From: Microcaldota archaeon
GTDB lineage: Archaea; Micrarchaeota; Micrarchaeia; Anstonellales; Anstonellaceae
DNA: 33,273 nucleotides
NCBI GenBank assembly: GCA_021813025.1
Contig: JAKAME010000006.1
Coordinates: forward strand, 1-33,273
Direction of reading: 5' to 3'
The notes below the pieces were generated by a model. The model was not told the origin of the DNA. It made no database searches and saw only the letters and a program-made list of their open reading frames with translations. Of the stretch, positions 9,559 to 18,950 are shown piece after piece. Made by a program: the position numbers and the translations under genes. Positions within the stretch are counted from its first letter, which is position 1, and each line of letters begins with the position of its first letter.

Positions 9559-12500
9559 CTAAGATGTCTGGTTGTTCCAATACTTGTCCTGCATCTTGAA
9601 GATTCGTATTGTCGGCGAGTCGTAGACCAAATCGAAGCCTTCCAGATTCCTCAGGAAGAAGGCCTGATACAGCGACGTGTCGTAATACGGCCCCTGCCTA
9701 TAGTCCCAGCGCGAGACTATGGTGCCGTTGGGCAGCTGCCAGGGCTCCTGCGAATAGAGCGCGGCGAGCACGAGCTGGTTCGAGTCGGACGACTGCACGA
9801 GCCAGTAGGCGGGGCTGCGCGGCAGGTTGCCGTTCGCGTCCGCCTGGTTGAGGAAATAGACGCCGAGCGGCTGGCCGTCGGACGTCTGCTCCTGGCGCAC
9901 GCAATAGACCGGCTGCATGTTCTGCACCACGCCTCCCGAAGACGGGGAGAGGACGGCGCGGTAGCCGATTACGCCCTTGCTCTGCGTGGATTCAGATATT
10001 GTGCAGGGGCTTGACTGGCCTGCCGCTATCGGGACCACGAGCCGCTCGGGCTGGTTGGACAGCTCGCAGAGCGACGTGCCGGGGCCCTGGCTGTAGTTGG
10101 TGCGCTTGGCCCAGTCGCAGCCGAGGTAGTTGAGGGCCGAGAACTTGCCCCCGAAGATGAAGCTGCCGCCCGAGCCGCCGTTGCCGGCAATCTGCATGTC
10201 GAACAGGGCGTAGCGCGAGCCGTATGCCTTCATGGCTTCGCGCAGGTTCGCCGGGTCCGCGTGCACGTAGGCATACGCGATGCGGCCTATCATCATGCCC
10301 GAGGCCTGCGTCGGGTCGAGCACGGTGTTGGTCTGGCCGAAGAACAGAGTCCAGTGGCCGTAGTCCCACCACGAGGTGATGCGGCTGTCGCGCGGGACGT
10401 TCTGCTCCATCCAGTCGTAGGCCGCCAGCCAGTCCGTGGGGAAGAGGGAGCACCGGTAGCCGGCGCCGGCCTGGCGCGACTGAGGCATGCGCGCGGAGAG
10501 GTCGCCGGCGAGGCTGAGATAGCAGATATCGCTGCGGTAGAAGATTGCGGGGTCGCTGAGCGAGGCGTTCCAGTCGGCCAGCACGGCGCACGCCCCGGCC
10601 TGGTTGTGCTGCGTGCAGTCGGTCTGCATGAGCGGCAGCGCGGCCTGCGGGTTCTGGTAGAAGGCGGGCGTGCCGCTCGTTGCTAGTATGGCCGCGGCCT
10701 GCGCATATACCACGGTGTAATCGGCCGGCATGGAGGGGTTGGCGTCTATTGCGAGGTAGGTCGGCCAGCCCATCTGCAGCAGGATGGCCAGCACTGCGGC
10801 GGTCCACGCAAGATGGCGCGGGTTGACGGGCCATTGGGCCATCCAGCCCGAAGGCTCGGCCTTGTGCTTGGCCGCATGGCGGGCATCCAGCCACTCCCTG
10901 AGCAGGCGCTCGCCCTCGCCCCACGCGGCTGCGACCGAGAGCGCGAACACCACGGCCAGCCAGACGAGGAACTTGACCTTCATGAAGCCCATGAACGTTA
11001 TGGGCACGATGAAGCTGAGCAGCAGCATTGGGCCGTACGGCAGGGGCCTGCCGGCCTTCCATGAGCGCAGCAGGGCGATGGCCAGCAGGGCGGGGCCGAA
11101 GAACATGAAGAAGGTGGCCATTGAATTGGTCCTGTCCGTGATTGGGAAGTTTGCCTGCACCCCGTCCTTGGCCAGATAGACGTTCATGAAGCCGGCGGCG
11201 GAATTGTAGAAAACGTTGAGCAGAAGGGTGGGCAGCAGGTTGATGAGGCCCATGAGCGAGAGGAAGGAGTCCAGCAGCTTGAGGCCTGCGAGGTTCTGCA
11301 CTGAATTGGCCGCGTATGCCGCGGCCATGGAGAACAGCTGGCCCGCGTCCGGCGCCGGCCCGAAGGTGATGCTGGCGGCGCCGAGCGCGGAGTCGAAGCT
11401 GTCCGGGCCTGCCGCCTGCTCGGCGATGGTGCGGGTGACTGCGTTGGAATACGCGCCCCAGAAGCGGTAGGCGTCGAACATAGAGCTGCTGATTGGCAGC
11501 ACCGGAGCCTCGGTGCCCACAAGCAGGATGGCAGCCAGCAGCAGCAGGCACAGTTCAAGGCGCGCGGGGTTGGGCTGGCGGCGCACCCATTGTGAGATGG
11601 AGTTGAGGAAGAGGCCGAAGAGGATGAGGGGCAGGATTGCCAGCGCGCCCCAGAGGCGGAAGATGGCGGCCACCACGAGCAGCAGGGACAGCACTATGGG
11701 CAGGCTCACCTGCCCCTGCTTGGGGGCCGGCCACTTCATGCGGTCTATGAACGCGCCGAAAAGCACCGGCACCAGCAGGGCGGCGGAAGGCACCGCCACG
11801 TTCTTGAGCAAATCGCTGGCCCAGTCGATTGAGGGAGGACGCTGCCAGTAGAGGATGTTGGCCACGCAGATGACCAGAAGACTGGGAAGGAAATACCACC
11901 CCAGCTGACCCACGAGCGCGCGGCTTTCGGGGGTGGGCTTGAGCAGGTGCATGAAGCCGACCATGAACAGGAAGATGGAAATGCAGAATACCAGCAGGAT
12001 TTCGAGGTTGGAGCCCAGGTTGAGGGCGCAGGCGCCCAAAATTGCGAGCAGGGTGAAGGTTTCTGGCGCGATTTTTCGGCCCCCTATTGAAATGGTGAAG
12101 AGAGGCGCCGAGCGGCGCTTGGCCATAAGGACGAGGGCGGCGAGGAAGAAGATGAGGCCGAAGGTGCCGTAGGGCACCACCTGCGAGTCGCCTGCATGCA
12201 TCTTCTGCAGCATGATGGGCAGGAAGGCCAGAATGCCGCCGGCCAGCAGGCCGGCGCGGGCGCCATAAAGCTCCTTGAAGAGAAGGTAGATGAAAAAGAC
12301 GCTCAATCCCATCATCAGCGGAGCGTAGATGGAGGCCACGGCCGAGAGCATGTAGGGGGAATATGGGGCGCCCTGGGCATAGAGGGTGTACCAGGGCGCG
12401 ATGAGGAACTTGTAGAGCGGCTGGCCGAGATGGGTGAATTCGAGGGTGGGATACCAGACGCTGTAGTCGTACTGCGGGCTGGCGCCCCGCGTGACGACCT

Positions 12501-13041
12501 GGCTGACGCCATAAAGGTAGAAGTACGGGTCCACCTCAGAGAGCAGGATGCCCGACGCGCTGAGGGGAATCCATACCGAGAGCACGATGAGCACTATGAG
12601 GCCCAACGAGGGCAGGGCGCGCTCGGCGGCGGGCCAGTCGAGGGAGAGGGAGGGGGGCTTGAAGAAGGAGGACAGCCCGTTCTTTGAAGCCATGATTTCG
12701 CGCGCCCAGAGCGCGGCGCCGAGGGCAACCAGCAGGGCCCAGTGGGCGTAGACCAGGAACTGGGTGTACTTGACGCCCAGTATGGCTTCTGCCGTGAACA
12801 TCAGCGCGATGAGCACCCAGCCAAGGCAAAGGCCCAGCATCGTCTTCTCAGTCTTTGAGAATCCCTCGGAGCGGAAAAGCCACCATGCCAGGGGCAGGCC
12901 GGCTGCGCCCATGCCCAGAGCTATGCCCATGGCCCGTGCGGTGTCCAATACCAGTGTCAAGTGCTCACCTGCCCAAAAACCGCCCTTAAGGCCGGCCCAC
13001 ACGCCGGCGGCTGAACGAGCGTTACGGGGGAAATGCACCAT
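9559..13041 (-). CDS. aglB: Dolichyl/archaeal oligosaccharyltransferase STT3 (AglB-type)
   Basis: ~1160 aa; multiple TM segments, catalytic WWDYGHW motif (DSRITSWWDYGHWTLFFGQTNTVLD), luminal acidic VDPYFYLYG. Start codon uncertain (TTG 13044, ATG 13041 or further downstream). Confidence 0.9.
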   Translation of the reverse strand: MVHFPRNARSAAGVWAGLKGGFWAGEHLTLVLDTARAMGIALGMGAAGLPLAWWLFRSEGFSKTEKTMLGLCLGWVLIALMFTAEAILGVKYTQFLVYAHWALLVALGAALWAREIMASKNGLSSFFKPPSLSLDWPAAERALPSLGLIVLIVLSVWIPLSASGILLSEVDPYFYLYGVSQVVTRGASPQYDYSVWYPTLEFTHLGQPLYKFLIAPWYTLYAQGAPYSPYMLSAVASIYAPLMMGLSVFFIYLLFKELYGARAGLLAGGILAFLPIMLQKMHAGDSQVVPYGTFGLIFFLAALVLMAKRRSAPLFTISIGGRKIAPETFTLLAILGACALNLGSNLEILLVFCISIFLFMVGFMHLLKPTPESRALVGQLGWYFLPSLLVICVANILYWQRPPSIDWASDLLKNVAVPSAALLVPVLFGAFIDRMKWPAPKQGQVSLPIVLSLLLVVAAIFRLWGALAILPLILFGLFLNSISQWVRRQPNPARLELCLLLLAAILLVGTEAPVLPISSSMFDAYRFWGAYSNAVTRTIAEQAAGPDSFDSALGAASITFGPAPDAGQLFSMAAAYAANSVQNLAGLKLLDSFLSLMGLINLLPTLLLNVFYNSAAGFMNVYLAKDGVQANFPITDRTNSMATFFMFFGPALLAIALLRSWKAGRPLPYGPMLLLSFIVPITFMGFMKVKFLVWLAVVFALSVAAAWGEGERLLREWLDARHAAKHKAEPSGWMAQWPVNPRHLAWTAAVLAILLQMGWPTYLAIDANPSMPADYTVVYAQAAAILATSGTPAFYQNPQAALPLMQTDCTQHNQAGACAVLADWNASLSDPAIFYRSDICYLSLAGDLSARMPQSRQAGAGYRCSLFPTDWLAAYDWMEQNVPRDSRITSWWDYGHWTLFFGQTNTVLDPTQASGMMIGRIAYAYVHADPANLREAMKAYGSRYALFDMQIAGNGGSGGSFIFGGKFSALNYLGCDWAKRTNYSQGPGTSLCELSNQPERLVVPIAAGQSSPCTISESTQSKGVIGYRAVLSPSSGGVVQNMQPVYCVRQEQTSDGQPLGVYFLNQADANGNLPRSPAYWLVQSSDSNQLVLAALYSQEPWQLPNGTIVSRWDYRQGPYYDTSLYQAFFLRNLEGFDLVYDSPTIRIFKMQDKYWNNQTS

Positions 13042-13076
13042 CAAAGGTTATAAGCCTGCGGCGGGAGCGCTAGGTA

Positions 13077-13799
13077 ATGGCAAACGAGCGCGACGCCCCG
13101 AAACCGGCGCCAGCGAAGGAGGGGGCTGGCCAGAAAAGCGCCGGAACCGGCAAGGACGCGGCTGCCCAAAAAGGCCAGCCCGCGAAGGATGCGGCCCCGA
13201 AATCCGATGCGGCAGAGCCGAATCCGGCGCCGCCCCTGCTTTCCATCCCCTTGGCCGGCAGCATGCAGGAAGGCCTGACAATGGGCGAGATGGTGGTGCG
13301 CCTCGACACCTATGACGACATCTTCTCCGACTTCGACCCGAGGCCGCACGCGCGCCGGGAGCTGTCGGACGACCTGCTCAAGGAGCTTGGCAGGCGCTAC
13401 CGCGAGAACCCCAAAGGGGACTTCGAGGTTCGGTTCTACATTCCCGCATCCGTGCGCGAGCCCCGCCTCGAGGGCGTGATTCGCAAGAGGCTCAAGGAGC
13501 ATTTCGGGCAGGAGAGGCAGAAGGCCCGCGCGCAGGTGCGCGCCCATCGGCAGAAGGGCATGACTTACGCCGCCGTCGGCTTCGCCCTGCTGGTGGGGGA
13601 TTTGCTGCTCACCCTCTGGCAGCCGGACATGCTCTGGGTGAAGGTGGCCGCGCTGGTGCTCACGCCCGCAGGCTGGTTCTCGCTCTGGACCGGGCTTGAG
13701 AAAATGGTGGAAGTGCCATACGCGCTGGCGCAGCAGCACGACTTCTACGACAGGTTCGCCAAATGCAACTACATCTTCATGACTGAAGAGCTGGAATGA
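13077..13799 (+). CDS. Two-TM membrane protein with Ala/Lys/Pro-rich cytoplasmic N-terminus
   Basis: 240 aa; RLDTYDDIFSDFDPRPHARRELSDDLLKELGRRY, hydrophobic AAVGFALLVGDLLLTLWQ...VAALVLTPAGWFSLWTG. Divergent from STT3 with TATA-like aggttataag in the ~35 bp gap. Confidence 0.65.
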   Translation: MANERDAPKPAPAKEGAGQKSAGTGKDAAAQKGQPAKDAAPKSDAAEPNPAPPLLSIPLAGSMQEGLTMGEMVVRLDTYDDIFSDFDPRPHARRELSDDLLKELGRRYRENPKGDFEVRFYIPASVREPRLEGVIRKRLKEHFGQERQKARAQVRAHRQKGMTYAAVGFALLVGDLLLTLWQPDMLWVKVAALVLTPAGWFSLWTGLEKMVEVPYALAQQHDFYDRFAKCNYIFMTEELE

Positions 13800-13808
13800 G
13801 GGGAGAAC

Positions 13809-14333
13809 GTGATTAAGACGGGTCGGACCAACCATACGGATGCCGCCATCCGGCTCTTCACGACAGGCGGAACCATCGACAATCTGGATTATGAGCGCAT
13901 CAAGGATGCGCCGCGGGTGAAGAAATCCCGCATCCCGGCGCTCGTTCGCGGCCGCCTGCGGGTCACGCATCCGGTCAGCATCGAGCATCTGATGGCCAAG
14001 GACAGCCGATTTATTACAGAGGCCGACATGGAACTCATAGCCAAGAAGTGCCTAGGCTGCCCGGAAGAGCGCATAGTCATCACCCACGGGACGTTCACTA
14101 TGGAGAGGACAGCCAGCTATCTCCAGAAAAAGAAAATCCCCAAAACCATCGTGCTGACTGGTTCGCACACCCCATTGGAGCAGCCGGGCGATGCGGAATT
14201 CAACATCGGCACGGCCATCAGCGCGGCCCAGATAAAACCCAAAGGCGTGTGGGTGGTGCTGCAGGGCAGGATATTCGGGGCCGGACACGTGACCAAGAAC
14301 CTCGGGACCGGATTTTTCGAGCAACGGAATTAG
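13809..14333 (+). CDS. Single-domain asparaginase-like protein
   Basis: 174 aa, GTG start; LFTTGGTIDNLDY, ITHGTFTMERTASYL, VLTGSHTPLEQPGDAEFNIG, QGRIFGAGHVTKN. Confidence 0.75.
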   Translation: MIKTGRTNHTDAAIRLFTTGGTIDNLDYERIKDAPRVKKSRIPALVRGRLRVTHPVSIEHLMAKDSRFITEADMELIAKKCLGCPEERIVITHGTFTMERTASYLQKKKIPKTIVLTGSHTPLEQPGDAEFNIGTAISAAQIKPKGVWVVLQGRIFGAGHVTKNLGTGFFEQRN

Positions 14334-15328
14334 GGCGCCCGGCTGCCTTCTTCTCTTTTTTCCATGACCGCCGTCAATTCTTCCCCGCTCTTTGCCATCA
14401 TAAGCTCGGCCCGCATTTTCGCGGAGCCCCGGAAGCCCCCGGCCAGCTGCATGGCCAGCTCCTTTGCCACATGGAACGGCAGGCCAAAGCGAGCCTGCAG
14501 GGAAAGGTATTCATGCATGAATTTCAGCTTGTCTTCCCAGCTTGTAGGGGTGAATGAGCCCGTCCTCAAGTGCTCGCGCGCCTGCAGAAAGAACATCGGA
14601 TTTGCCAGCACGGCGCGCCCCGCCATCACGCCGGCGCAGCCGGACACATCCATTATGCGCCCCACGTCCGCGGGCGAATTCACGTCGCCGTTTCCGAACA
14701 CCGGCACGTCAACAGCCTCCACCACTTCGCCAATCGACTTCCAGTCGGATTTGCCGCTGAATTTCTGCATGGCCGTGCGGCCGTGCACTGTGATGGCGGA
14801 AATTCCGGCAGATTCGAGGGCTTTGGCGATTTCGATATTGTTTTTTGCCTTGTAACCCAGCCTGATTTTGGCGCTGACTGGAATTTGGCCGGCTGCCTTT
14901 ACTGCCGCCTGCACAATTGCCCCGACTTTTTTCTCGTCAGCCAAAAGCGCGGAGCCTGCGCCGTTGCGCGTGAGCTTGGGTGCGGGGCAGCCGAAGTTGA
15001 GGTCAATCAGGCGGGCGGCGCACTTGCCGCTTTCGACGAGGGAGCGGAGCCTGCCGACTGCAGACGCAACCTCAATCGCATTATTCCCGAATATCTGGAT
15101 TCCGGTGATGCCGCCCGTCCCCACCTGAATGATGGCGTCAGTTGCGCGGGGAGAGGAAGGCTGCCCGCCTGCCGCGCGCGACAGGGCGGCGGCTGAAGAC
15201 AATTCGGTGAACACCAAATCGGCCCCTCGCGCCGCTATGAGCGTGCGGAATGCCGCATCGGTGTAGCCGGCCATGGGCGCAAGCGCGAGGACGGGCGAGG
15301 AGCTGATTTGGATGGAGCCTATGCGCAT
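14330..15328 (-). CDS. dus: tRNA-dihydrouridine synthase
   Basis: APMAGYTDAAFRTL, DLNFGCPAPKLTRNGAGSALL, ITVHGRTAMQKFSGKSDW, FGNGDVNSPADV, GVMAGRAVLANP. Confidence 0.9.
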   Translation of the reverse strand: MRIGSIQISSSPVLALAPMAGYTDAAFRTLIAARGADLVFTELSSAAALSRAAGGQPSSPRATDAIIQVGTGGITGIQIFGNNAIEVASAVGRLRSLVESGKCAARLIDLNFGCPAPKLTRNGAGSALLADEKKVGAIVQAAVKAAGQIPVSAKIRLGYKAKNNIEIAKALESAGISAITVHGRTAMQKFSGKSDWKSIGEVVEAVDVPVFGNGDVNSPADVGRIMDVSGCAGVMAGRAVLANPMFFLQAREHLRTGSFTPTSWEDKLKFMHEYLSLQARFGLPFHVAKELAMQLAGGFRGSAKMRAELMMAKSGEELTAVMEKREEGSRAP

Positions 15329-15403
15329 GGAAAAAATTGGGGCGCGCTACAAATATAAGCATGCGATGCAGAAAGCGCGAGGTGCATTGTTGGAGGTTTT
15401 ATC

Positions 15404-16045
15404 ATGCGTACATTATTCGTGCTGTGCCTGATGCTCGCGGCCGCCATGCTGGCCGGCTGTCTGGGTGAAACACCCGCAGCGCCGCCTGCTAATGCGGGCG
15501 CATCCGATATTGCGAACCAGACCATAGGGGCGCAGAACCAGACAGCGGCAGCGGTGAACCAGACTGCAGAAGCGGTGATTATGATGAACCCAAACAACCC
15601 AGTCGTTGTATTCGAGACAACCAAGGGCACTTTCATGGCGGAAATCTTCGTCAACGAGGCCCCCGTCACCGGAAACAATTTCATGAAGCTGGTGCGCTCG
15701 GGATTCTATGACGGCCTGAAGTTCCACCGCGTGATTCCGGGCTTCATGGCGCAGGGCGGAGACCCGAAGGGCGACGGCACCGGCGGCTCCAACCAGACCA
15801 TCCCGCTTGAAATAAAGCCGAACCTGCGGCACAAGCTCGGCACGCTGGCCATGGCCCGCTCGCAGAACCCCGACTCGGCATCCAGCCAGTTCTACATAGT
15901 GAACGGCGAGGCCTCGTTCCTCGACGGACAATATGCCGTGTTCGGCTCTGTGCTGGGCAGCGGCATGGACGTGGTCTACCAGTTCGCGCAGGGCGAGCCG
16001 CCGGCGAACCCCGACCGGATGCTCAAGGTGTATGAGAAGAAGTGA
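15404..16045 (+). CDS. Cyclophilin-type peptidyl-prolyl isomerase, lipoprotein
   Basis: Lipobox-like [13 protein letters not shown]; cyclophilin signatures [66 protein letters not shown]. Confidence 0.92.
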   Translation: MRTLFVLCLMLAAAMLAGCLGETPAAPPANAGASDIANQTIGAQNQTAAAVNQTAEAVIMMNPNNPVVVFETTKGTFMAEIFVNEAPVTGNNFMKLVRSGFYDGLKFHRVIPGFMAQGGDPKGDGTGGSNQTIPLEIKPNLRHKLGTLAMARSQNPDSASSQFYIVNGEASFLDGQYAVFGSVLGSGMDVVYQFAQGEPPANPDRMLKVYEKK

Positions 16046-16133
16046 GCAAGGCCCGCGGGGAAGCCGGATGGCCGCGAAAAGAGGTGGGCATGCTCGCGGA
16101 TTAAAAACCCCGTTTTTCATATTTTTCCATGCC

Positions 16134-16206
16134 GGGGGGCTGAGCTAACCTGGTATGCTGCCAGGTTTGGGACCTGGTTGTCGGAGTTCAAATCTCCGGT
16201 CCCCCA
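16134..16206 (+). tRNA. tRNA-Pro (TGG anticodon)
   Basis: Cloverleaf: acceptor GGGGGGC/GTCCCCC, anticodon arm CCAGG-TTTGGGA-CCTGG, T arm CGGAG-TTCAAAT-CTCCG, discriminator A; CCA not encoded. Confidence 0.95.
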
Positions 16207-16241
16207 TATTCTTTGTTTAGGGGCGGGCGGAAGGCCGGGCG

Positions 16242-16254
16242 CTATTTATTTAAA
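16242..16254 (+). promoter_or_regulatory. Probable TATA box
   Basis: ctatttatttaaa 22 nt before ATG 16276. Confidence 0.45.
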
Positions 16255-16275
16255 TCGCCGGCCCGAAGCTGCTGC

Positions 16276-16827
16276 ATGGAATCATCGCACGAAGACCGCA
16301 TATTGCGGCTGACCCAGAGTCTGGAGCGCAAGGGGCTTTACCTCGTGGCGCGCATAGTGGTGCTGGCTCTGCTTGTCACCATCCTCTTCTTCCCCTCCGA
16401 GCTGCGCCTGCTGCTTGGCATCCCCATCCTGCTTGGAGTGATGCTGCTCGCCAACATCGCCCTTGCCATAATCCTGCTTGTTGATTTGCTCTACAGCCCC
16501 CAGAAAAGCATCGGAAGCCTGGCGGTCAAGTACATCTACCTCACCGTCTGCCTCATACTGGCGTACGGCCTGTTCTATTACGTCAACGCGAACTTCCTCC
16601 AGCCTCCCGGAGTGCACTACACCAGCACCTACGGCGCGCAGGAGCTTGAGTACGACGTGTTCTACATCAGCGGCTCGACCTATTTCACGGTCGGCTATGG
16701 GGACATCGCCCCGTTGGGGGTATATGCGCGCACCGCCTCGGTTGCGGAGGCCTTCACGGGCTGCCTTGTGAACCTTGTGGTGCTGGGCAAGGCCTTCCAG
16801 AGCCTGCGCCGCCTGACAGGCGGCTAA
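16276..16827 (+). CDS. Potassium/ion channel protein
   Basis: Selectivity filter STYFTVGYGDIAP with flanking TM helices; ATG 16276 preferred over 16213 because of the TATA position. Confidence 0.85.
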   Translation: MESSHEDRILRLTQSLERKGLYLVARIVVLALLVTILFFPSELRLLLGIPILLGVMLLANIALAIILLVDLLYSPQKSIGSLAVKYIYLTVCLILAYGLFYYVNANFLQPPGVHYTSTYGAQELEYDVFYISGSTYFTVGYGDIAPLGVYARTASVAEAFTGCLVNLVVLGKAFQSLRRLTGG

Positions 16828-17243
16828 TTCGCAGGAGCCCAGCGCAGGCTCCACACGTCGCCCCGCGTGCGCGAGAGCATGAAGCCCTGCGAGAGGTAGA
16901 GGCGCAGGGCGGGCGCGTTGGACGCTTTCACCCTCAGCCCAAGCCCGCCCGTTGGGGAGCGCGCCGCCACCCGGCGCAGGGCGAGGGCAAGAAGGCGGCG
17001 GCCTATGCCCATCTGCCGCCTCTCAGGACGCACGCCGATGCCCTGCAGATAGAGGGAGCGGCGAAGGGCGCGCAGGTGCAAAAAGGCGACAGGTTGCGGG
17101 GAATGAGCCATGCAGGCCAAGAACACCTCGTCCCCTTCGCGCACATGGAGGCTGGAGCGGGGGAAAAGTTCCGCGGCAAGAGAGAAGAACGCCTCCTGCT
17201 CGGCCTTGCGCATTCGCCGGATGCGAAAAAGGGCGCGCGGCAT
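16824..17243 (-). CDS. GNAT N-acetyltransferase
   Basis: From ATG 17243: MPRALFRIRRMRKAEQEAFF...YLQGIGVRPERRQMGIGRRLLALALRRV...NAPALRLYLSQGF. The upstream part of ORF 16824..17615 is a shadow frame of the phosphoesterase. Confidence 0.8.
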   Translation of the reverse strand: MPRALFRIRRMRKAEQEAFFSLAAELFPRSSLHVREGDEVFLACMAHSPQPVAFLHLRALRRSLYLQGIGVRPERRQMGIGRRLLALALRRVAARSPTGGLGLRVKASNAPALRLYLSQGFMLSRTRGDVWSLRWAPAN

Positions 17244-17248
17244 GGGAA

Positions 17249-17902
17249 TCAGAACGAGATGAAGCTCACGTTGATTTCGTCGCCTATTTTGATGTCCGCG
17301 GCGCGGTATGCGTTGGCCGCGCCAAGCTTCACCACAAGCGTGTCGCCCACCACCTGCTGGCCCTCGTGCTCGTGGATGTGGCCGCACAGGGCCATGAGGG
17401 GGCGGTATTTCGCGATTGCCCCGGCCACCGCGCGGCTGCCCACGTGCATTCCCCCCACCTCGTCGAACGAGCCGTAGGGGGGCGGGTGGCAGAGGAAGAT
17501 GGAGCGCTCGTCCAGTCCGGCAGTGCCCAGGATTGATTCTATCTGGGTTTCGGAAAGTTCGGACGGAGTCTGGAACGGAGTGGGGTTGGAGCCCCCAAGG
17601 CCGACAAGATTCCACTCGCCAAGGGGGACTTTGCGGCCGTGTACATAGCCTGCCTCGGGCCTCAGCAAATCCAGCACTGCCGCAGGGTCCATGTTGCCGT
17701 GCACGAAATGGAACTTGTCACCGAAAAGGGAGAGCAAATCCTGCGCGTAGGAGATTGGGCCGCGGTTGGTCATGTCGCCCGCAAAAAGCACTGCGTCATA
17801 GGCATCCTTGCTGGCAAGGCGGCGCAGATGGTCCAGCGCCTCCTCGTCCGCGTGGATGTCCGAGAACGCCAGGATGCGCAGGTCCGCCATGGCAATCACC
17901 AT
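17249..17902 (-). CDS. Metallophosphoesterase
   Basis: ILAFSDIHADEEAL, FAGDMTNRG, FVHGNMDP, LCGHIHEHEG. Start may be ATG 17890 (MADLRI). Confidence 0.9.
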   Translation of the reverse strand: MVIAMADLRILAFSDIHADEEALDHLRRLASKDAYDAVLFAGDMTNRGPISYAQDLLSLFGDKFHFVHGNMDPAAVLDLLRPEAGYVHGRKVPLGEWNLVGLGGSNPTPFQTPSELSETQIESILGTAGLDERSIFLCHPPPYGSFDEVGGMHVGSRAVAGAIAKYRPLMALCGHIHEHEGQQVVGDTLVVKLGAANAYRAADIKIGDEINVSFISF

Positions 17903-18912
17903 CAGTTTCTGAATTTCTTTTTGTTGAAAGATGAAGGGCGGTTGCCGCCAAAGGAACGAGGACGCTCGCCTTCGCGTCCGCCGCCAAAGCCCGGCTTGCC
18001 GCCAAATGAGCGGCGCTCTCCGCCTTCGCGGCTGCCGCCAAATGGCGGGCGCTGCCCCCCGAAAGACGAGCGCGGCTTGCCTCCAAATGTTTGCTGTATT
18101 TGAGCCGGCCTTTTAGCCGGCTGAGGCTTGCCGCGCAGGGAGTTGGCCCTTGCCTCGAACTGCTCTTTGAGCTTTTCTGCAATGAAGTGGTGGCTGATGG
18201 CGTCCGCCTTTGCAGCGATGCAAAGCTTGGCGGCCAGAGCGCGCGCGATTTTGCCGCGCACCCATTTCGGCGCGGTGGAAATCGCCGAATGCTGGAAAAT
18301 CAGGCCGTGCTTTGGCGGCGGCGAGCCGAACTTGAGGTGCTTGAAGAGGGCCTTCTCCGCGCCCAGCACCTGGATTGTGGATGCCGGGAAGGAGGCCAGC
18401 TTGGAGAGCGAGCCTGCCTGCGCAATCAGTTTTGCAGCCAGGCTTGGGCCTGCAATGTGCGAGAGGTTGGGGCATAGGCGGGCCGCAAGCGAGTCTGTGT
18501 ATGAGTTGAGATAGTCGCGGTAGCCGTAGAGTTGGAGGAGCGCGCCTGCCTGAGCGCGCACCGCCCGCAGGTCGTCATCGGAAAGTGCCACGCCCATGGA
18601 GCGGTTGGCCTTGCCTGAAAGAGACTGGGCCGCATCCTCGCCTACCAAGGCGGCCAGGGCAGCCTGGTCGGGGTGCGTGCGCTCGAAGGCAAGCACTACT
18701 TGGGCGTATTTGATGGGGTCCGCGTGCTTGAATTCGGGGAAATGAAGGCCGTACCATTCGACAAGCCGCTCCGACATGAGGTTGGAAATCTTGTTGGTGT
18801 CGTCAATGGCAGCCACCACCTGCACAAGCACCAAATCAGGGGAGGCTATGGCCTGCGTGACGTCGCGCTTGGCGCGGGACATGAACTTGGACTGGTCGAA
18901 ACGGAATGGCAT
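17902..18912 (-). CDS. nop5: Nop5/Nop56-like box C/D RNP protein lacking N-terminal domain, FGG-repeat tail
   Basis: Coiled coil VAAIDDTNKISNLMSERLVEWYGLHFPEF; Nop domain GSLSKLASFPASTIQVLGAEKALFKHLKFGSPPPKHGLIFQHSAISTAPKWVRGKIARALAAKLCIAAKADA; C-terminal FGG repeats. Confidence 0.9.
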   Translation of the reverse strand: MPFRFDQSKFMSRAKRDVTQAIASPDLVLVQVVAAIDDTNKISNLMSERLVEWYGLHFPEFKHADPIKYAQVVLAFERTHPDQAALAALVGEDAAQSLSGKANRSMGVALSDDDLRAVRAQAGALLQLYGYRDYLNSYTDSLAARLCPNLSHIAGPSLAAKLIAQAGSLSKLASFPASTIQVLGAEKALFKHLKFGSPPPKHGLIFQHSAISTAPKWVRGKIARALAAKLCIAAKADAISHHFIAEKLKEQFEARANSLRGKPQPAKRPAQIQQTFGGKPRSSFGGQRPPFGGSREGGERRSFGGKPGFGGGREGERPRSFGGNRPSSFNKKKFRN

Positions 18913-18950
18913 AGGAAAACACCCACACGACTGAAATATATGGGCCGCCG

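Noticed and set aside
9169-10014. 281-aa + strand ORF
   Set aside because: Antisense to the 107-aa ORF and the STT3 C-terminus.
9992-11551. 519-aa - strand ORF
   Set aside because: Alternate-frame shadow of the STT3 gene in GC-rich DNA; His/Arg/Pro-rich nonsense composition.
13041-13988. 315-aa - strand ORF
   Set aside because: Antisense to 13077-13799 and the asparaginase N-terminus, both better supported.
16134-16206. tRNA-Pro as an integration site
   Set aside because: No second copy of the tRNA 3' end found downstream in the window.
16824-17615. Full 263-aa ORF as one protein
   Set aside because: N-terminal 124 residues are an out-of-frame reading of the phosphoesterase; the GNAT starts at 17243.
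17920-18110. CRISPR-like short repeats (gccgccaaa... units)
   Set aside because: Irregular spacing; they encode the FGG/RGG tail of Nop5.
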